A DNA stretch of 46,438 nt from positions 1 through 46,438 of the forward strand of contig JACPRD010000025.1 of the NCBI GenBank assembly GCA_016190145.1. Direction: 5' to 3'. Source of the DNA: Planctomycetota bacterium. GTDB lineage: Bacteria; Planctomycetota; MHYJ01; WSZJ01. Below are positions 25,070 through 33,059 of this stretch, piece by piece. Position numbers and translations under genes: made by a program. The notes under the pieces were generated by a model. That model saw only the letters and a list, made by a program, of their open reading frames with translations, was not told the origin of the DNA and did no database searches. Every line of letters begins with the position of its first letter. Within the stretch, counting starts at the first letter, position 1.

Positions 25070-26896
25070 ATGCGCACACGCTTCCTCGCTCTCGCCCTTC
25101 TCCTCGCCTCCGCGATTCCCTCCCGCGCCGACGAATCCGCGCTCCGCACCGAAATCGCCGCCCTGGAAAAACAGGTCGCCACATGGACCCTCCTCGACGC
25201 CCTCCAGCTCACGCGCGAACAGGCGGAACAGCTCTGGCCCCTCGTCAACGAGGCCAACAGCCTCGCCCGCGCATGGGAAGACCGCATCTCCGGCATCCAC
25301 TCGCGCGAGATCTTCGCCTTCACCCTGTTCCGCGTGGACGACATGGCCGGCAACGGCCTGGACCCGGAGGTCGAACGCGCCGCGGCCATCGCCAACCACG
25401 ACGAGGAATCCGCGCGGAAACGCTTTCTCGACTCCCTCGCCACCATCGAAGAACGCGCCGCGGCGATCCTCACGCCGGCGCAGCGCGACCTCGTCGCTTC
25501 GCGCGGCGACGGCCTGCGGGCCGTCAAGGCCCGGATGGGCGGCAACGTCAAACGGACGCCGGGAGAAATGCCCGAGGACGTCGCCGACGCGGTCTCGCGC
25601 ATCCGCCGCGTGAGCGACGAGCAGTACCCCGGCAAGCGCGACTCGCTTCGCGCCACCCTGGAGCGCCTCCTCGGCTGGTCGCCGCGCGAGGAACCCTCGA
25701 TGGGCGCGTACGTCGCACGGGTCAACGCTTCCATGGACGCCATCCGCCGCCTCCCCGAGGGGCAGCTGGCGGCGCGCGCGCCGCGGCTTTTGGAGGAGGC
25801 GCGGCCGAAGAGCGAGGCGGAGCGGCTGCGCGGGGAGCTGCGGGAGATTCATAAGGACAAGTACGGGGCGGCGGGGGCGCTGGGAATGCTGCTGGCGAAC
25901 GCGCTGACGCGGAACGCGGTGGGGCTCAAGTTCGGGATGCTCGAAGGGCCCGCGACGGTGCCGCAGCGGCAGGCGGCGGGGCAGATCGATCCCGAGGCCG
26001 AAGCCGAGATCCGGCGGCTGCGCACGGACATCAATCTCCTCAACCTGGCCAACGGGATGTACTTCACGCCGCACCAGATGCGGCACATCCACGACGCCGC
26101 CGAGAAGATGCAGGACCTGATCCGGCCCGCGACGGCCCGCGAGGCCGACCTGCGCGACTACCGGGACGCGCTCGCGGACGTGCTCGCGTGCGTGGAGAAG
26201 GGCCAGGCGATCCCGCAGAAGACGCTCGACGACGCGCAGGACGCGGAAAAAAGGGTCCGGCAGCCGAAGGGCCGGCGCAGGGACCCGCAGGCGGATGTGG
26301 CGAAGCTGGTGAAGGACGTCGACGGGATCCTGACGCCGGCGCAGCGCGAAGTTCTGACGGACTACAAGGCCTGCCTGATTCCGCCGAAAGACCTGAAGAA
26401 CCCGGTGCGCGTCGGCCAGGCGCACGACAACAAGGCGGCGGTGCAGCTGCTGGAGCGCATGCGCGGCATCCCGGCGAAAGCGTGGGCCGCGAAACGGGAC
26501 GACATCGTGGAACGGGTGATCGCGGAGTCCGAAGAACGGAAGGGGAAGTTCCCCGGCGACGAGCGCGCCGCGGTGCGCGACCGCCTGGCGGCGCTGTGCG
26601 AGCGGGCGCGGGGGATGGACGCGGCCGATTTCGAGCTGGAGAAGAGCGATCTGGCGGACGAGCTCGAGTTCCTGGACCGCGGCGAGACGGTGAAGCAGCG
26701 GCTCGCGGAGATGGCGGGCGAGGACGAGGTGGTGAACGGGAAGATCCGGGCGTTCCTGCTGGATCCGGCGATGGCGGAGGTGATGCACGAACGCCTCGAA
26801 ATGATGAGGGCAAAGCCGGGCTCGAAGAGCGTGAACCTGGATGACGTGGAGAAGGCGCCGTCGTGCAAGGACGGAGGGTGCGCGGTGAAGGACTGA
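25070..26896 (+). CDS. Secreted helical protein with LTxxQ-type repeats
   Basis: A 608-residue exported protein (signal peptide MRTRFLALALLLASAIPSRA), almost entirely helical and charged. It carries several LTxxQ-like elements of the Spy/CpxP type: LTREQAEQLW near residue 48, ILTPAQRDLVASR near 135, YFTPHQMRHIHD near 340, ILTPAQREVL near 422. Spy and CpxP are small periplasmic chaperones or stress sensors. This protein is about four times longer and may be an array of such modules. The C-terminus ends CKDGGCAVKD, a possible metal- or thiol-binding tail. It precedes the radical SAM gene on the same strand, separated by a repeat-filled gap. Function unknown. Confidence 0.6.
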   Translation: MRTRFLALALLLASAIPSRADESALRTEIAALEKQVATWTLLDALQLTREQAEQLWPLVNEANSLARAWEDRISGIHSREIFAFTLFRVDDMAGNGLDPEVERAAAIANHDEESARKRFLDSLATIEERAAAILTPAQRDLVASRGDGLRAVKARMGGNVKRTPGEMPEDVADAVSRIRRVSDEQYPGKRDSLRATLERLLGWSPREEPSMGAYVARVNASMDAIRRLPEGQLAARAPRLLEEARPKSEAERLRGELREIHKDKYGAAGALGMLLANALTRNAVGLKFGMLEGPATVPQRQAAGQIDPEAEAEIRRLRTDINLLNLANGMYFTPHQMRHIHDAAEKMQDLIRPATAREADLRDYRDALADVLACVEKGQAIPQKTLDDAQDAEKRVRQPKGRRRDPQADVAKLVKDVDGILTPAQREVLTDYKACLIPPKDLKNPVRVGQAHDNKAAVQLLERMRGIPAKAWAAKRDDIVERVIAESEERKGKFPGDERAAVRDRLAALCERARGMDAADFELEKSDLADELEFLDRGETVKQRLAEMAGEDEVVNGKIRAFLLDPAMAEVMHERLEMMRAKPGSKSVNLDDVEKAPSCKDGGCAVKD

Positions 26897-26897
26897 G

Positions 26898-27050
26898 GGC
26901 AACTTCAAAGAGCAACTTCAACTTCCAAGTAACTCTCAAAATCCAAAAGGAGAACTTCATCCGCGTTCGAAGGGACTTGAAGTTGTCCTTTCGCCCTTTG
27001 CCGTTTACTTGAAGTTGCTGTTTGAAGTTGAAGTTGATCTTGCACTTGCA
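26898..27050. repeat. Inverted repeat, CAACTTCAA words
   Basis: The left part (from 26898) is built of AACTTCAA-type words, and the right part (to about 27050) of the complement TTGAAGTT, with several units in each. The arms are less regular than in the other loci. It fills the whole gap between the LTxxQ gene and the radical SAM gene. Confidence 0.82.
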
Positions 27051-27071
27051 CTCCCCCCATGAGGCCCCCCC

Positions 27072-28190
27072 ATGCCCCTCGACCGCCGTGAGTTCCTTCG
27101 CCGCGCCATCGCGGGCGGCATCGCCCTGAGCGCGCTCGACGTCGTGAAACTGTTCGCGGAGGGCCCCGCGCCCACGCGCATCGAGGTCGACCCCGCCTTC
27201 TACAAGCGCCTCGACAACGACCGCACCCAGTGCTTCGTCTGCCCCCTCCACTGCGTCCTGAACCCGGGGGAAACCTGCTTCTGCCGCACGCGCAACAACG
27301 TCGACGGCCGGCTCCTGTCGTTCGCCTACAACAACCCCTGCGTCCTCACGATCGACGCGATCGAGAAACTGCCGCTGTCGCACTTTCTGCCGGGGACCCA
27401 GACCCTTTCGCTGGCGGTGGGAGGCTGCAACCTGCGCTGCCTCTACTGCCAGAACTGGGATCAGTCGCAGGCCCGGCCCGAGACCCTCAAGAACTTCGAA
27501 GTCACGAAAGAGAAGGCCGCGGACGGCGCGAAAAAGAAGGAATGCAAGACCATCGCCTACACCTACACCGACCCCGTCGCCTTCTACGAGTACATGAGAG
27601 ACGTCTCCGTCTTCGCGAAAGAGAAGGGCATCCGCAACGTCTGCGCGACCGCCCTCTTCATCGAAAAGGAACCGCTGCGGGCGCTCTGCAAGTCGATCGA
27701 CGCGTTCGCGGTGGCGCTCAAGGGGTTCGACGAGAAGTTCTACGACAAGGTCCTCGGCTCGCAGCTCAAGCCCGTCCTCGACGCGCTCGTGACGCTCAAG
27801 GAGGAGAAATCCTGGCTCGAAGTCGTCACGCTCGTCGTCCCGACGTACAACGACGACCTCGGCAAGATCCGCGAGCAGTGCAAGTGGCACCGCAAGAACC
27901 TCGGCGCCGATACGCCGCTTCATTTCGGCCGTTTCGAACCCCAGTACAAGCTCCAGGAACTGCCGCGCACCCCCGCGGAGACGCTGGAGAAATGCCGCGC
28001 GATCGGGTTTGAGGAAGGGCTGAAGCACGTGTACATTTTCAACGTCTCGCCGCACGAGGGGAACAACACGTTCTGTCCGAACTGCAAGGCCGCGGTCATC
28101 CAGCGCCTCGGTTTCAAGATCCTCGAGAACACGACGAAGGACGGGGTGTGTCCGAAGTGCCGCGCGAAGCTGCCGGGGGTGTGGAGGTAA
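27072..28190 (+). CDS. AmmeMemoRadiSam-type radical SAM protein with Tat signal
   Basis: A 372-residue radical SAM enzyme. The cluster motif is CNLRCLYC (Cys119, 123, 126). Upstream are CFVCPLHCVLNPGETCFC with several extra cysteines and the family-like IEKLPLSHFLPGTQTLSLAVGG. The C-terminus adds a zinc-ribbon pair (CPNC near 334, CPKC near 362). This resembles the radical SAM component of the AmmeMemoRadiSam system, related to pyruvate-formate-lyase activases; the AMMECR1 and Memo partners are not in the window. The N-terminus, RREFLRRAIAGGIALSAL, looks like a twin-arginine export signal. That is unusual for an oxygen-sensitive SAM enzyme and would imply folded export with the cluster in place. 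Its stop overlaps the next start. Confidence 0.8.
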   Translation: MPLDRREFLRRAIAGGIALSALDVVKLFAEGPAPTRIEVDPAFYKRLDNDRTQCFVCPLHCVLNPGETCFCRTRNNVDGRLLSFAYNNPCVLTIDAIEKLPLSHFLPGTQTLSLAVGGCNLRCLYCQNWDQSQARPETLKNFEVTKEKAADGAKKKECKTIAYTYTDPVAFYEYMRDVSVFAKEKGIRNVCATALFIEKEPLRALCKSIDAFAVALKGFDEKFYDKVLGSQLKPVLDALVTLKEEKSWLEVVTLVVPTYNDDLGKIREQCKWHRKNLGADTPLHFGRFEPQYKLQELPRTPAETLEKCRAIGFEEGLKHVYIFNVSPHEGNNTFCPNCKAAVIQRLGFKILENTTKDGVCPKCRAKLPGVWR

Positions 28191-30271
28191 GCCGGGCGGC
28201 GTTCGCGGCGATCGGCGTCGCGGCGCAGGCGTCGCAGATCCTGCTCGTGCGCGAGCTGGCGGCGGTGTCGCAGGGGACGGAGCTGGCGGCGGCGCTGGTG
28301 CTGGGCGTGTGGATGGCGGGGGCGGCGGCGGGGAGTCTTGCGGGGCGGCGCGGGCCGCCGGTGGTTTACGCGGCGCTGCTCGCGGCTTTCGTGGTGCCGT
28401 CGCTCGCGGTGGTCCGGCTCGGGCGCGCGGGGGCCGCGCCGGGCGAGGTCCTGACGCTCGCGCACCTGCTCGCGGTGGCGCTCGTCGCGTGCCTGCCGGT
28501 CGCCGCGCTTTCGGGCGCGCTTTTCTCGTCGGCGGCGCGGCGGTCGCGCGATCCGGGGCGTTCGTACGCGATCGAAGCCGCGGGCGCGGGCGCGGCCGGA
28601 CTGCTCCTGTCGCTCGCGCACCAGCCGCACGTCCACGAGTTGGCGCTCGCCGGGGGCGCCGCGGCGCTGCCGCTCCTGCTGCTCGTTCCGCGGCGCGCGG
28701 CGGTGGCGCTCGCGCCCGCGCTCGCCATCCTCGTCGCGCTCGCCCCCCGCGCCGACGCCGCCGCGCGCGCCGCGTGGTGGCGCTCGTTCGGCCCCGGGTT
28801 CGCCGTCCTCGAAACGCGCGAGTCTCCGTACGGTTCGCTCGCCGCCGTCGAATACCGCGGGCAGGTTTCGCTCTACCAGTCCGGGCACCTCCTGTTCTCC
28901 CTTCCCGATCGCGGCGAGGCCGCGCCGCCGATCCACCTCGCATTGCTGCGGCACCCGTCGCCGCGCCGCGTCCTGCTCGCCGGCGGGGGAGTGGCGGGCG
29001 CGCTCCGCGCGGTCCTCCGCCACCCCGTCGAGCGCGTGGACTACGTCGAGACCGACCCCGACGTCGTCTCGCTCGCGGCACCTCACGCCGGCGCCTCCGG
29101 CCTCGCGGACCCGCGCGTCGCGTTCCACGCCGCCGACGCCCGCGCGTTCCTGCGCGCCGCGACGGCCGCTTCATGGGACGCCATCCTCGTCGTCGCCCCC
29201 GGCCCCGCGACGCTCGAGTCCAACCGCTGGTGGACCGCCGGGTTCTACGCCGAGGTCCGCCGCGCGCTCAAGCCCGACGGCGTGTTCCTCGCGGGCTCGG
29301 TGCCCTCCTACGGCGAAGTCGCCGACGGCCCCGTCTTCGCCCGCAACCGGCTTCTGTTCCTGACCGTGCGGTCCGCGTTTCCCGGCGCCGCCGCCACCGC
29401 GGGCCCCGCGACGTGGTTTTTCGCCGGCGGGGATCCTGAGTCGCCCTCGCGCGCGATCCCCGACTCCGACATCCATTCCCTCGCCGAACCGTTCGCCCTC
29501 GAGAAAATCAACGCCGAACTTTCCACCGGCGCTCCGTTCGACCCGCTCGCCGACGCCCCGCCCGCCGCCGCTTCCCCCGGCCCCCTCAATACCGACTCCC
29601 GCCCTCTCGCCCCCCTCCGCACCGCCGCCCTCCAGGCCGGCTTCGCCCGCGACCCCGCCGCCCGCCTCGTCGCCCGCCTCGAATCCCTCCCGCGCGCCGC
29701 CGCCCTCCTCCCGCTCGCCCTCCTCGCCGCCGCCGCCGCCCTGCGCCGCAGACCCGGCCCGCCCGTCTTCGCCGCAGGCCTCTCGGGAAGCGGCTCCGTC
29801 CTCCTCGTCCTCGCCGCCTGGGAGTCCGCCTTCGGCGCCGTCTATACCGGCGTCGCCGCCGTCCTCGGCCTCTTCATGCTCGGCGCCGCCGCCGGCGCCC
29901 TCGCCGGCCGCCGCCTCCCCCTCGCCGCCGCCGTCGCCGCTTCCGCCGCGAGCGCCGCCCTCGCCGCAGCGACGTTCGCCGTCCCGTTCATGCCCTTCCA
30001 CGCCGCCGCCGCCGCCCTCGCCGGCGCGGCGACCGGCGCGTGTTTCCCCGCCGCCCTCAGAATCGCGGGGCCGACCGCCACGGGGCGCCTCTACGCGATC
30101 GACCTCGCGGGCGGAATGCTGGGCGCGCTCGTGATCGCGCCGCTCGGGCTGCCGCTATTCGGGGCCGCCGCGAGCGGAGCGTTCCTGGCCGCGGCGTGCG
30201 CGGTGACGCTGCCGGCTGCATGCGCAAGCGCGATTCCCGGCGGTCAGGCGCCCGGCTCCTCCGGGAACTGA
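28181..30271 (+). CDS. Membrane protein with spermidine-synthase-like domain
   Basis: A 696-residue protein. Residues 1 to about 210 form several hydrophobic helices, starting AAFAAIGVAAQASQILLVREL. A soluble methyltransferase-fold domain similar to SpeE (about 215-450) has VLLAGGGVAGALRAVLRHP and VDYVETDPDVVSLA, then AWDAILVV-type strand ends and NRWWTAGFYAEVRRALKPDGVF. A second set of helices fills residues 490-690. Such fusions are common in environmental genomes, and their substrate is not known to be a polyamine. I chose the GTG at 28181, overlapping the radical SAM gene by 10 bases, which suggests coupling. The gene is extremely GC-rich. Its 3' end overlaps the convergent TPR gene by 28 bp. 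Confidence 0.72.
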   Translation: MEVSRAAFAAIGVAAQASQILLVRELAAVSQGTELAAALVLGVWMAGAAAGSLAGRRGPPVVYAALLAAFVVPSLAVVRLGRAGAAPGEVLTLAHLLAVALVACLPVAALSGALFSSAARRSRDPGRSYAIEAAGAGAAGLLLSLAHQPHVHELALAGGAAALPLLLLVPRRAAVALAPALAILVALAPRADAAARAAWWRSFGPGFAVLETRESPYGSLAAVEYRGQVSLYQSGHLLFSLPDRGEAAPPIHLALLRHPSPRRVLLAGGGVAGALRAVLRHPVERVDYVETDPDVVSLAAPHAGASGLADPRVAFHAADARAFLRAATAASWDAILVVAPGPATLESNRWWTAGFYAEVRRALKPDGVFLAGSVPSYGEVADGPVFARNRLLFLTVRSAFPGAAATAGPATWFFAGGDPESPSRAIPDSDIHSLAEPFALEKINAELSTGAPFDPLADAPPAAASPGPLNTDSRPLAPLRTAALQAGFARDPAARLVARLESLPRAAALLPLALLAAAAALRRRPGPPVFAAGLSGSGSVLLVLAAWESAFGAVYTGVAAVLGLFMLGAAAGALAGRRLPLAAAVAASAASAALAAATFAVPFMPFHAAAAALAGAATGACFPAALRIAGPTATGRLYAIDLAGGMLGALVIAPLGLPLFGAAASGAFLAAACAVTLPAACASAIPGGQAPGSSGN

Positions 30272-31800
30272 GCGCCGGAGCGGGCGCATTGCTCGCGCAT
30301 TTCGTCGACCGCCGTTTTCATTTCGTAGGCATCGCCCAGACCCCGCAGAATCGTCATGCCCTCCCGCCAGTCCCGGAATCCCTCCACGGTGCGGCCGAGC
30401 GAAACCTTGACGAGCCCCCGCTTGCAGAGATGCGACCCCACGTGGTGCGCATTGCCGGCCTCGCGGGCCGCTTCGATCGCCAGGTCCCAGAGCGGCTCCG
30501 ACCCCGCCATCTGCCCCGAGTTCATGGTGACGGATGCGAGGATTCCCAGGATCGAACCCTCGATCCGGCGATCGCGCACTCTGCGGGCGATGGCCAACCC
30601 CTCCACACAGGCCGACTTCGCCTCCTCCAGGCGACCGAGTTCCTGGAGGAGATTTGCCAGGTTGCCCAGAAGAAGCCCTTCGGATCGACTGTCGCCCGTC
30701 TCGCGCACGAGCGCCAGGGCCTTGTCGTAGGCCTCCTCCGCCTCGGCGAGCCGCCCGGCCCTCCGGTACAGGCTGGCTAAGCTCCCCATCGCCGCACCTT
30801 CGGATCGGCGGCTGCCGACTTCCCGGGCGATTCCGAGCGCCCGCAAGTAGGCGGCCTCAGCTTCCGATTCCCGGCCTGTGTCCTTGAGCAGATTCCCCAG
30901 ATTCGAGACGGCCATTCCGAGGGAACGAAGATCGCCGGCCCGACGAAGGAGAATGATCGCCTCCTTATCGAGAGCTTCGGCCTCACCGGGTCGACCGGAT
31001 TCCTCATGCAGTAACGCGAGATTTCCCAGCGCGATGCCCTCCCCGCGAGTATTGCCGGTCCCGCGAGAGATCCGAAGAGCCCGCCGGTAGAGGTTCTCAG
31101 CGGGGCCTGGGCGGCCAGTCAAGCGGAAGAGGTTTGCAAGGTTCCCGAGAACGGTGCCCTCGAGTCCGAGATCGCCGACTTCCCTCAGGATGGCGAGAGC
31201 CGAATCGTAAGCCATTTCCGCCTCTTCCACGCGCGCGGTGTCCCGAAGCAAGTTGGCCATCTCGCCCTGCACGACTCCGTCGGCCCGGCGGTCGCCCGCT
31301 TCGCGCACTAGCGAGAGGGCGGCGGAGAAGAGCGCCTGTGCGGCGCTCGGCTCGTCTCGCAGTCCGGCCGCGAGAGCCGCCCTCCGGAGCGCGAGGCCCC
31401 TTTCCCGGCCGGAAACGCGCTCCGCGTACCGTTCCCAGGCCATCCGAGCCTGATCAAGCCTGTAAACCGTCTCGAAATGCTCCGCCGCTCGACGCAGATA
31501 CAGTTTCTCGCGGGAACGATAGAGCCCGGGAGCGGTCGGACTTCCACTGCCACCATCGGTCGCGCTGGCCGCCCTGGCCTGGGCGAAGAGGTCCACAGCG
31601 CAGGTGTCCGTAGGATGGGGCGTCATGCGCGGCGACTCGAGATCGAGGGGCGGCGCGTCCGGCGGCTGGCCGCCGAGGATCCCTTCCATGACATCAAAGG
31701 CCAGCGCGTGCAGCCGTGCCCTGTCACTGGGAAGTTGCAGCTGGTATGCGGCCTCGCGCAGGAGGGCGTGACGGAAAAGGTAGGCGCGCTCCGCTTCCAT
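30244..31800 (-). CDS. TPR-repeat protein, probably N-terminally truncated
   Basis: A 518-residue product with about ten 40-residue tetratricopeptide repeats of the pattern GNLANLL-GR-EEAE-AYDKALALVRETGD-RSEG. It begins MEAERAYLFRHALLREAAYQLQLPSDRARLH. That segment normally lies just after the AAA/NB-ARC ATPase domain in large adenylate-cyclase or LuxR-type regulators, where FRHAL-REAAY is a hallmark. The ATPase is missing: only 18 bp separate this start from the stop of the next gene. The gene therefore looks like the surviving C-terminal half of a larger signalling ATPase, possibly still expressed. Its codon use is less extreme in GC than its neighbours. Confidence 0.7.
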   Translation of the reverse strand: MEAERAYLFRHALLREAAYQLQLPSDRARLHALAFDVMEGILGGQPPDAPPLDLESPRMTPHPTDTCAVDLFAQARAASATDGGSGSPTAPGLYRSREKLYLRRAAEHFETVYRLDQARMAWERYAERVSGRERGLALRRAALAAGLRDEPSAAQALFSAALSLVREAGDRRADGVVQGEMANLLRDTARVEEAEMAYDSALAILREVGDLGLEGTVLGNLANLFRLTGRPGPAENLYRRALRISRGTGNTRGEGIALGNLALLHEESGRPGEAEALDKEAIILLRRAGDLRSLGMAVSNLGNLLKDTGRESEAEAAYLRALGIAREVGSRRSEGAAMGSLASLYRRAGRLAEAEEAYDKALALVRETGDSRSEGLLLGNLANLLQELGRLEEAKSACVEGLAIARRVRDRRIEGSILGILASVTMNSGQMAGSEPLWDLAIEAAREAGNAHHVGSHLCKRGLVKVSLGRTVEGFRDWREGMTILRGLGDAYEMKTAVDEMREQCARSGAQFPEEPGA

Positions 31801-31818
31801 GGGGAGAGTCGCGCGGGT

Positions 31819-32496
31819 TCAGTTGCGCGCCGCGAGGGACGATGCCGGACGGATGTTGAGCCCGCCGTCGGCTTCGATGGTCAGCCGGTAGGTGCGGCCG
31901 GGCTGGAGCTGCAGGTAGACCGCCTCGCCCTGCGCGACCCGAACGCCGCGCTTCGCCGCCTTGTCCGCGTCCGACGCGAGCGCCCAGAAGTCCCGCCAGA
32001 GTTCTTCCTCGAACGAGCCCATCCCCTGGCGCATCGCGACCGGGATGCCGTCGGGGGCGCCCGCGTCGATGAGGAATCCGTCGGCGGGGGCCTGGTACTC
32101 GCCGAAGACGCGGCGGAACAGGTGAAGGGAGCGGCCGCGGAGGGGGTCGGCGGCGCCCACGTAGTCGTCGTCGAACTTGAGGACGAGGGCGTCGAAATAG
32201 GCGACGTCGCCGGCGACGGTGAAGTTGCGGGGCTCGAGGGCGTTGCCCTGGCGGTCGTACTCGACGAAGCGAAAGGTCGTGGTTCGCCGGCGGCCGGGGG
32301 GGCCCTGCTGGGCGGTGACGACGACGTCGGCGACGCGGAACTCCGTGCCGAGGCGGGAGATCATCTCGCGGAGGCGCAGGTTTTCGCGCTGGACGTCGTT
32401 GAGGCCGCGTTCGCGGAGGAAGAGTCCCCAGCCGGCGAGGGCGGCGAGGAGGGCGAGGACGAAGACGAGGCGGAGGGGGCGTTTGAAGGCTCGCAT
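31819..32496 (-). CDS. Membrane-anchored protein of unknown function
   Basis: A 225-residue protein with one N-terminal transmembrane helix (FKRPLRLVFVLALLAALAGWGLFL). A coiled-coil-like stretch follows (LNDVQRENLRLREMISRLGTEF), then a beta-rich domain (FRVADVVVTAQQGPPGRRRTTTFRFVEYD, VAYFDALVLKFDDDYVG) and an ELWRDFWALASD helix. It ends in YRLTIEADGGLNIRPASSLAARN. Type-II-like membrane topology is likely. No family recognised. I chose the ATG at 32496 because it gives a clean membrane anchor. It diverges from pseudopilin operon 1 across a 560-bp regulatory gap. Confidence 0.65.
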   Translation of the reverse strand: MRAFKRPLRLVFVLALLAALAGWGLFLRERGLNDVQRENLRLREMISRLGTEFRVADVVVTAQQGPPGRRRTTTFRFVEYDRQGNALEPRNFTVAGDVAYFDALVLKFDDDYVGAADPLRGRSLHLFRRVFGEYQAPADGFLIDAGAPDGIPVAMRQGMGSFEEELWRDFWALASDADKAAKRGVRVAQGEAVYLQLQPGRTYRLTIEADGGLNIRPASSLAARN

Positions 32497-32568
32497 GTTT
32501 CCAGTATCGGCAGGGGGCGGGGACGGTCTGAATAAAGGCAGGGGAAAAAGGGCCGGATCTGTTTCGAA

Positions 32569-32597
32569 GTGCGGGCGCGCCACTGGCGCGCCCGCAC
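32569..32597. repeat. GC-rich perfect hairpin, 13-bp stem with 3-nt loop
   Basis: GTGCGGGCGCGCC, loop ACT, then GGCGCGCCCGCAC. It lies 73 bp upstream of the membrane-protein start (minus strand) and upstream of the operon 1 regulatory sites. No T tract follows on either strand, so a simple intrinsic terminator is unlikely. It may insulate the two divergent units or act as an RNA structure in the minus-strand leader. Confidence 0.85.
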
Positions 32598-32651
32598 CCC
32601 GAAAAATGTCTGACGTGGAGGGTGTCCCCCATGGTCGATGAGTCCCTGGAG

Positions 32652-32667
32652 GTTACTCCCCCGTAAC
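32652..32667. promoter_or_regulatory. Operator candidate 1: GTTAC-N6-GTAAC
   Basis: This palindrome (inner bases TCCCCC) lies about 92 bp upstream of the predicted sigma54 start of pseudopilin operon 1. A further half-site GGTAAC follows at 32680-32685. The same palindrome with the same spacing occurs at 36013-36028 and, with one outer base different, at 37428-37443. The position fits an upstream activator site for a sigma54 enhancer-binding protein. Confidence 0.7.
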
Positions 32668-32725
32668 GCGCTTCGATCCGGTAACGCCCGGACCGTCCGG
32701 GACGCGAGGAAACACCGGTCCCATG

Positions 32726-32741
32726 CGGCACGGATGTTGCA
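32726..32741 (+). promoter_or_regulatory. sigma54 promoter of pseudopilin operon 1
   Basis: CGGCACGGATGTTGCA matches the sigma54 consensus TGGCACG-N4-TTGCA at all but the first base, with the obligatory GG (32727-32728) and GC (32739-32740) 10 bp apart. Predicted start about 32752, giving an unusually long leader of about 308 nt before the first pseudopilin ATG at 33060. Confidence 0.72.
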
Positions 32742-32781
32742 TTCCGTTTGTGCAACCCTGAAGTCTGGAGTCCGCGGCGTG

Positions 32782-32798
32782 TTGACGCACCGCGTCAA
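32782..32798. promoter_or_regulatory. Palindrome TTGACGC-N3-GCGTCAA, site 1
   Basis: A 7+3+7 perfect palindrome about 30 bp downstream of the predicted sigma54 start. An almost identical site lies 234 bp further on (33016-33032). The 6+3+6 core also occurs at 13492-13506. The position inside the leader suggests a repressor site or roadblock. Confidence 0.6.
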
Positions 32799-32868
32799 TA
32801 CGCCGCGCTCTTTCTCTTCGAAGTCCGCCCGCCGGCCCGGTTCGAAACGCGCGGGACAAGTGCAAATA

Positions 32869-32884
32869 AAAACATGGATGTTTT
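32869..32884. promoter_or_regulatory. AT-rich palindrome AAAACAT-GG-ATGTTTT in the leader
   Basis: A 7+2+7 palindrome in an otherwise GC-rich leader. With flanking A and T runs it could extend into a longer imperfect hairpin. It lies between the two TGACGC palindromes. Confidence 0.5.
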
Positions 32885-32900
32885 GTTTTCGCGCGGCCGC

Positions 32901-32936
32901 CGTTACCCGCGCGAAACCGATTCCCGCGCGGTAACG
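32901..32936. promoter_or_regulatory. Wide inverted repeat CGTTACC ... GGTAACG
   Basis: CGTTACCCGCGCG (32901-32913) faces CGCGCGGTAACG (32925-32936); the arms match apart from one extra C. They carry the same GTTACC/GGTAAC half-sites as the 16-bp operator but at much wider spacing. It may be a second binding site or a leader hairpin. Confidence 0.5.
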
Positions 32937-33015
32937 CGCGGCACCCCCTGAGACGCGCGAATGGGCGCGTTTCGCGGCACGGCCCCTGTTTTGCAGTCCA
33001 TCACGGCGGAAGAAA

Positions 33016-33032
33016 TTGACGCACTGCGTCAA
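33016..33032. promoter_or_regulatory. Palindrome TTGACGCA-N1-TGCGTCAA, site 2
   Basis: An 8+1+8 perfect palindrome 28 bp before the first pseudopilin ATG, just upstream of its AAGGAGGT ribosome-binding site. It shares the TGACGC-N3-GCGTCA core with the site at 32782-32798. Confidence 0.6.
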
Positions 33033-33059
33033 ACGACCCATCCCCCGAAGGAGGTCGAC

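Noticed and set aside
9762..27050. CRISPR arrays in the repeat-rich gaps
   Set aside because: Units are 6-9 bp without spacers, arms are inverted, and no cas gene is present.
32976..33000. Second sigma54-like sequence (CGGCACG then TTTTGCAG) before pseudopilin A1
   Set aside because: Spacing between GG and GC is too long for sigma54.
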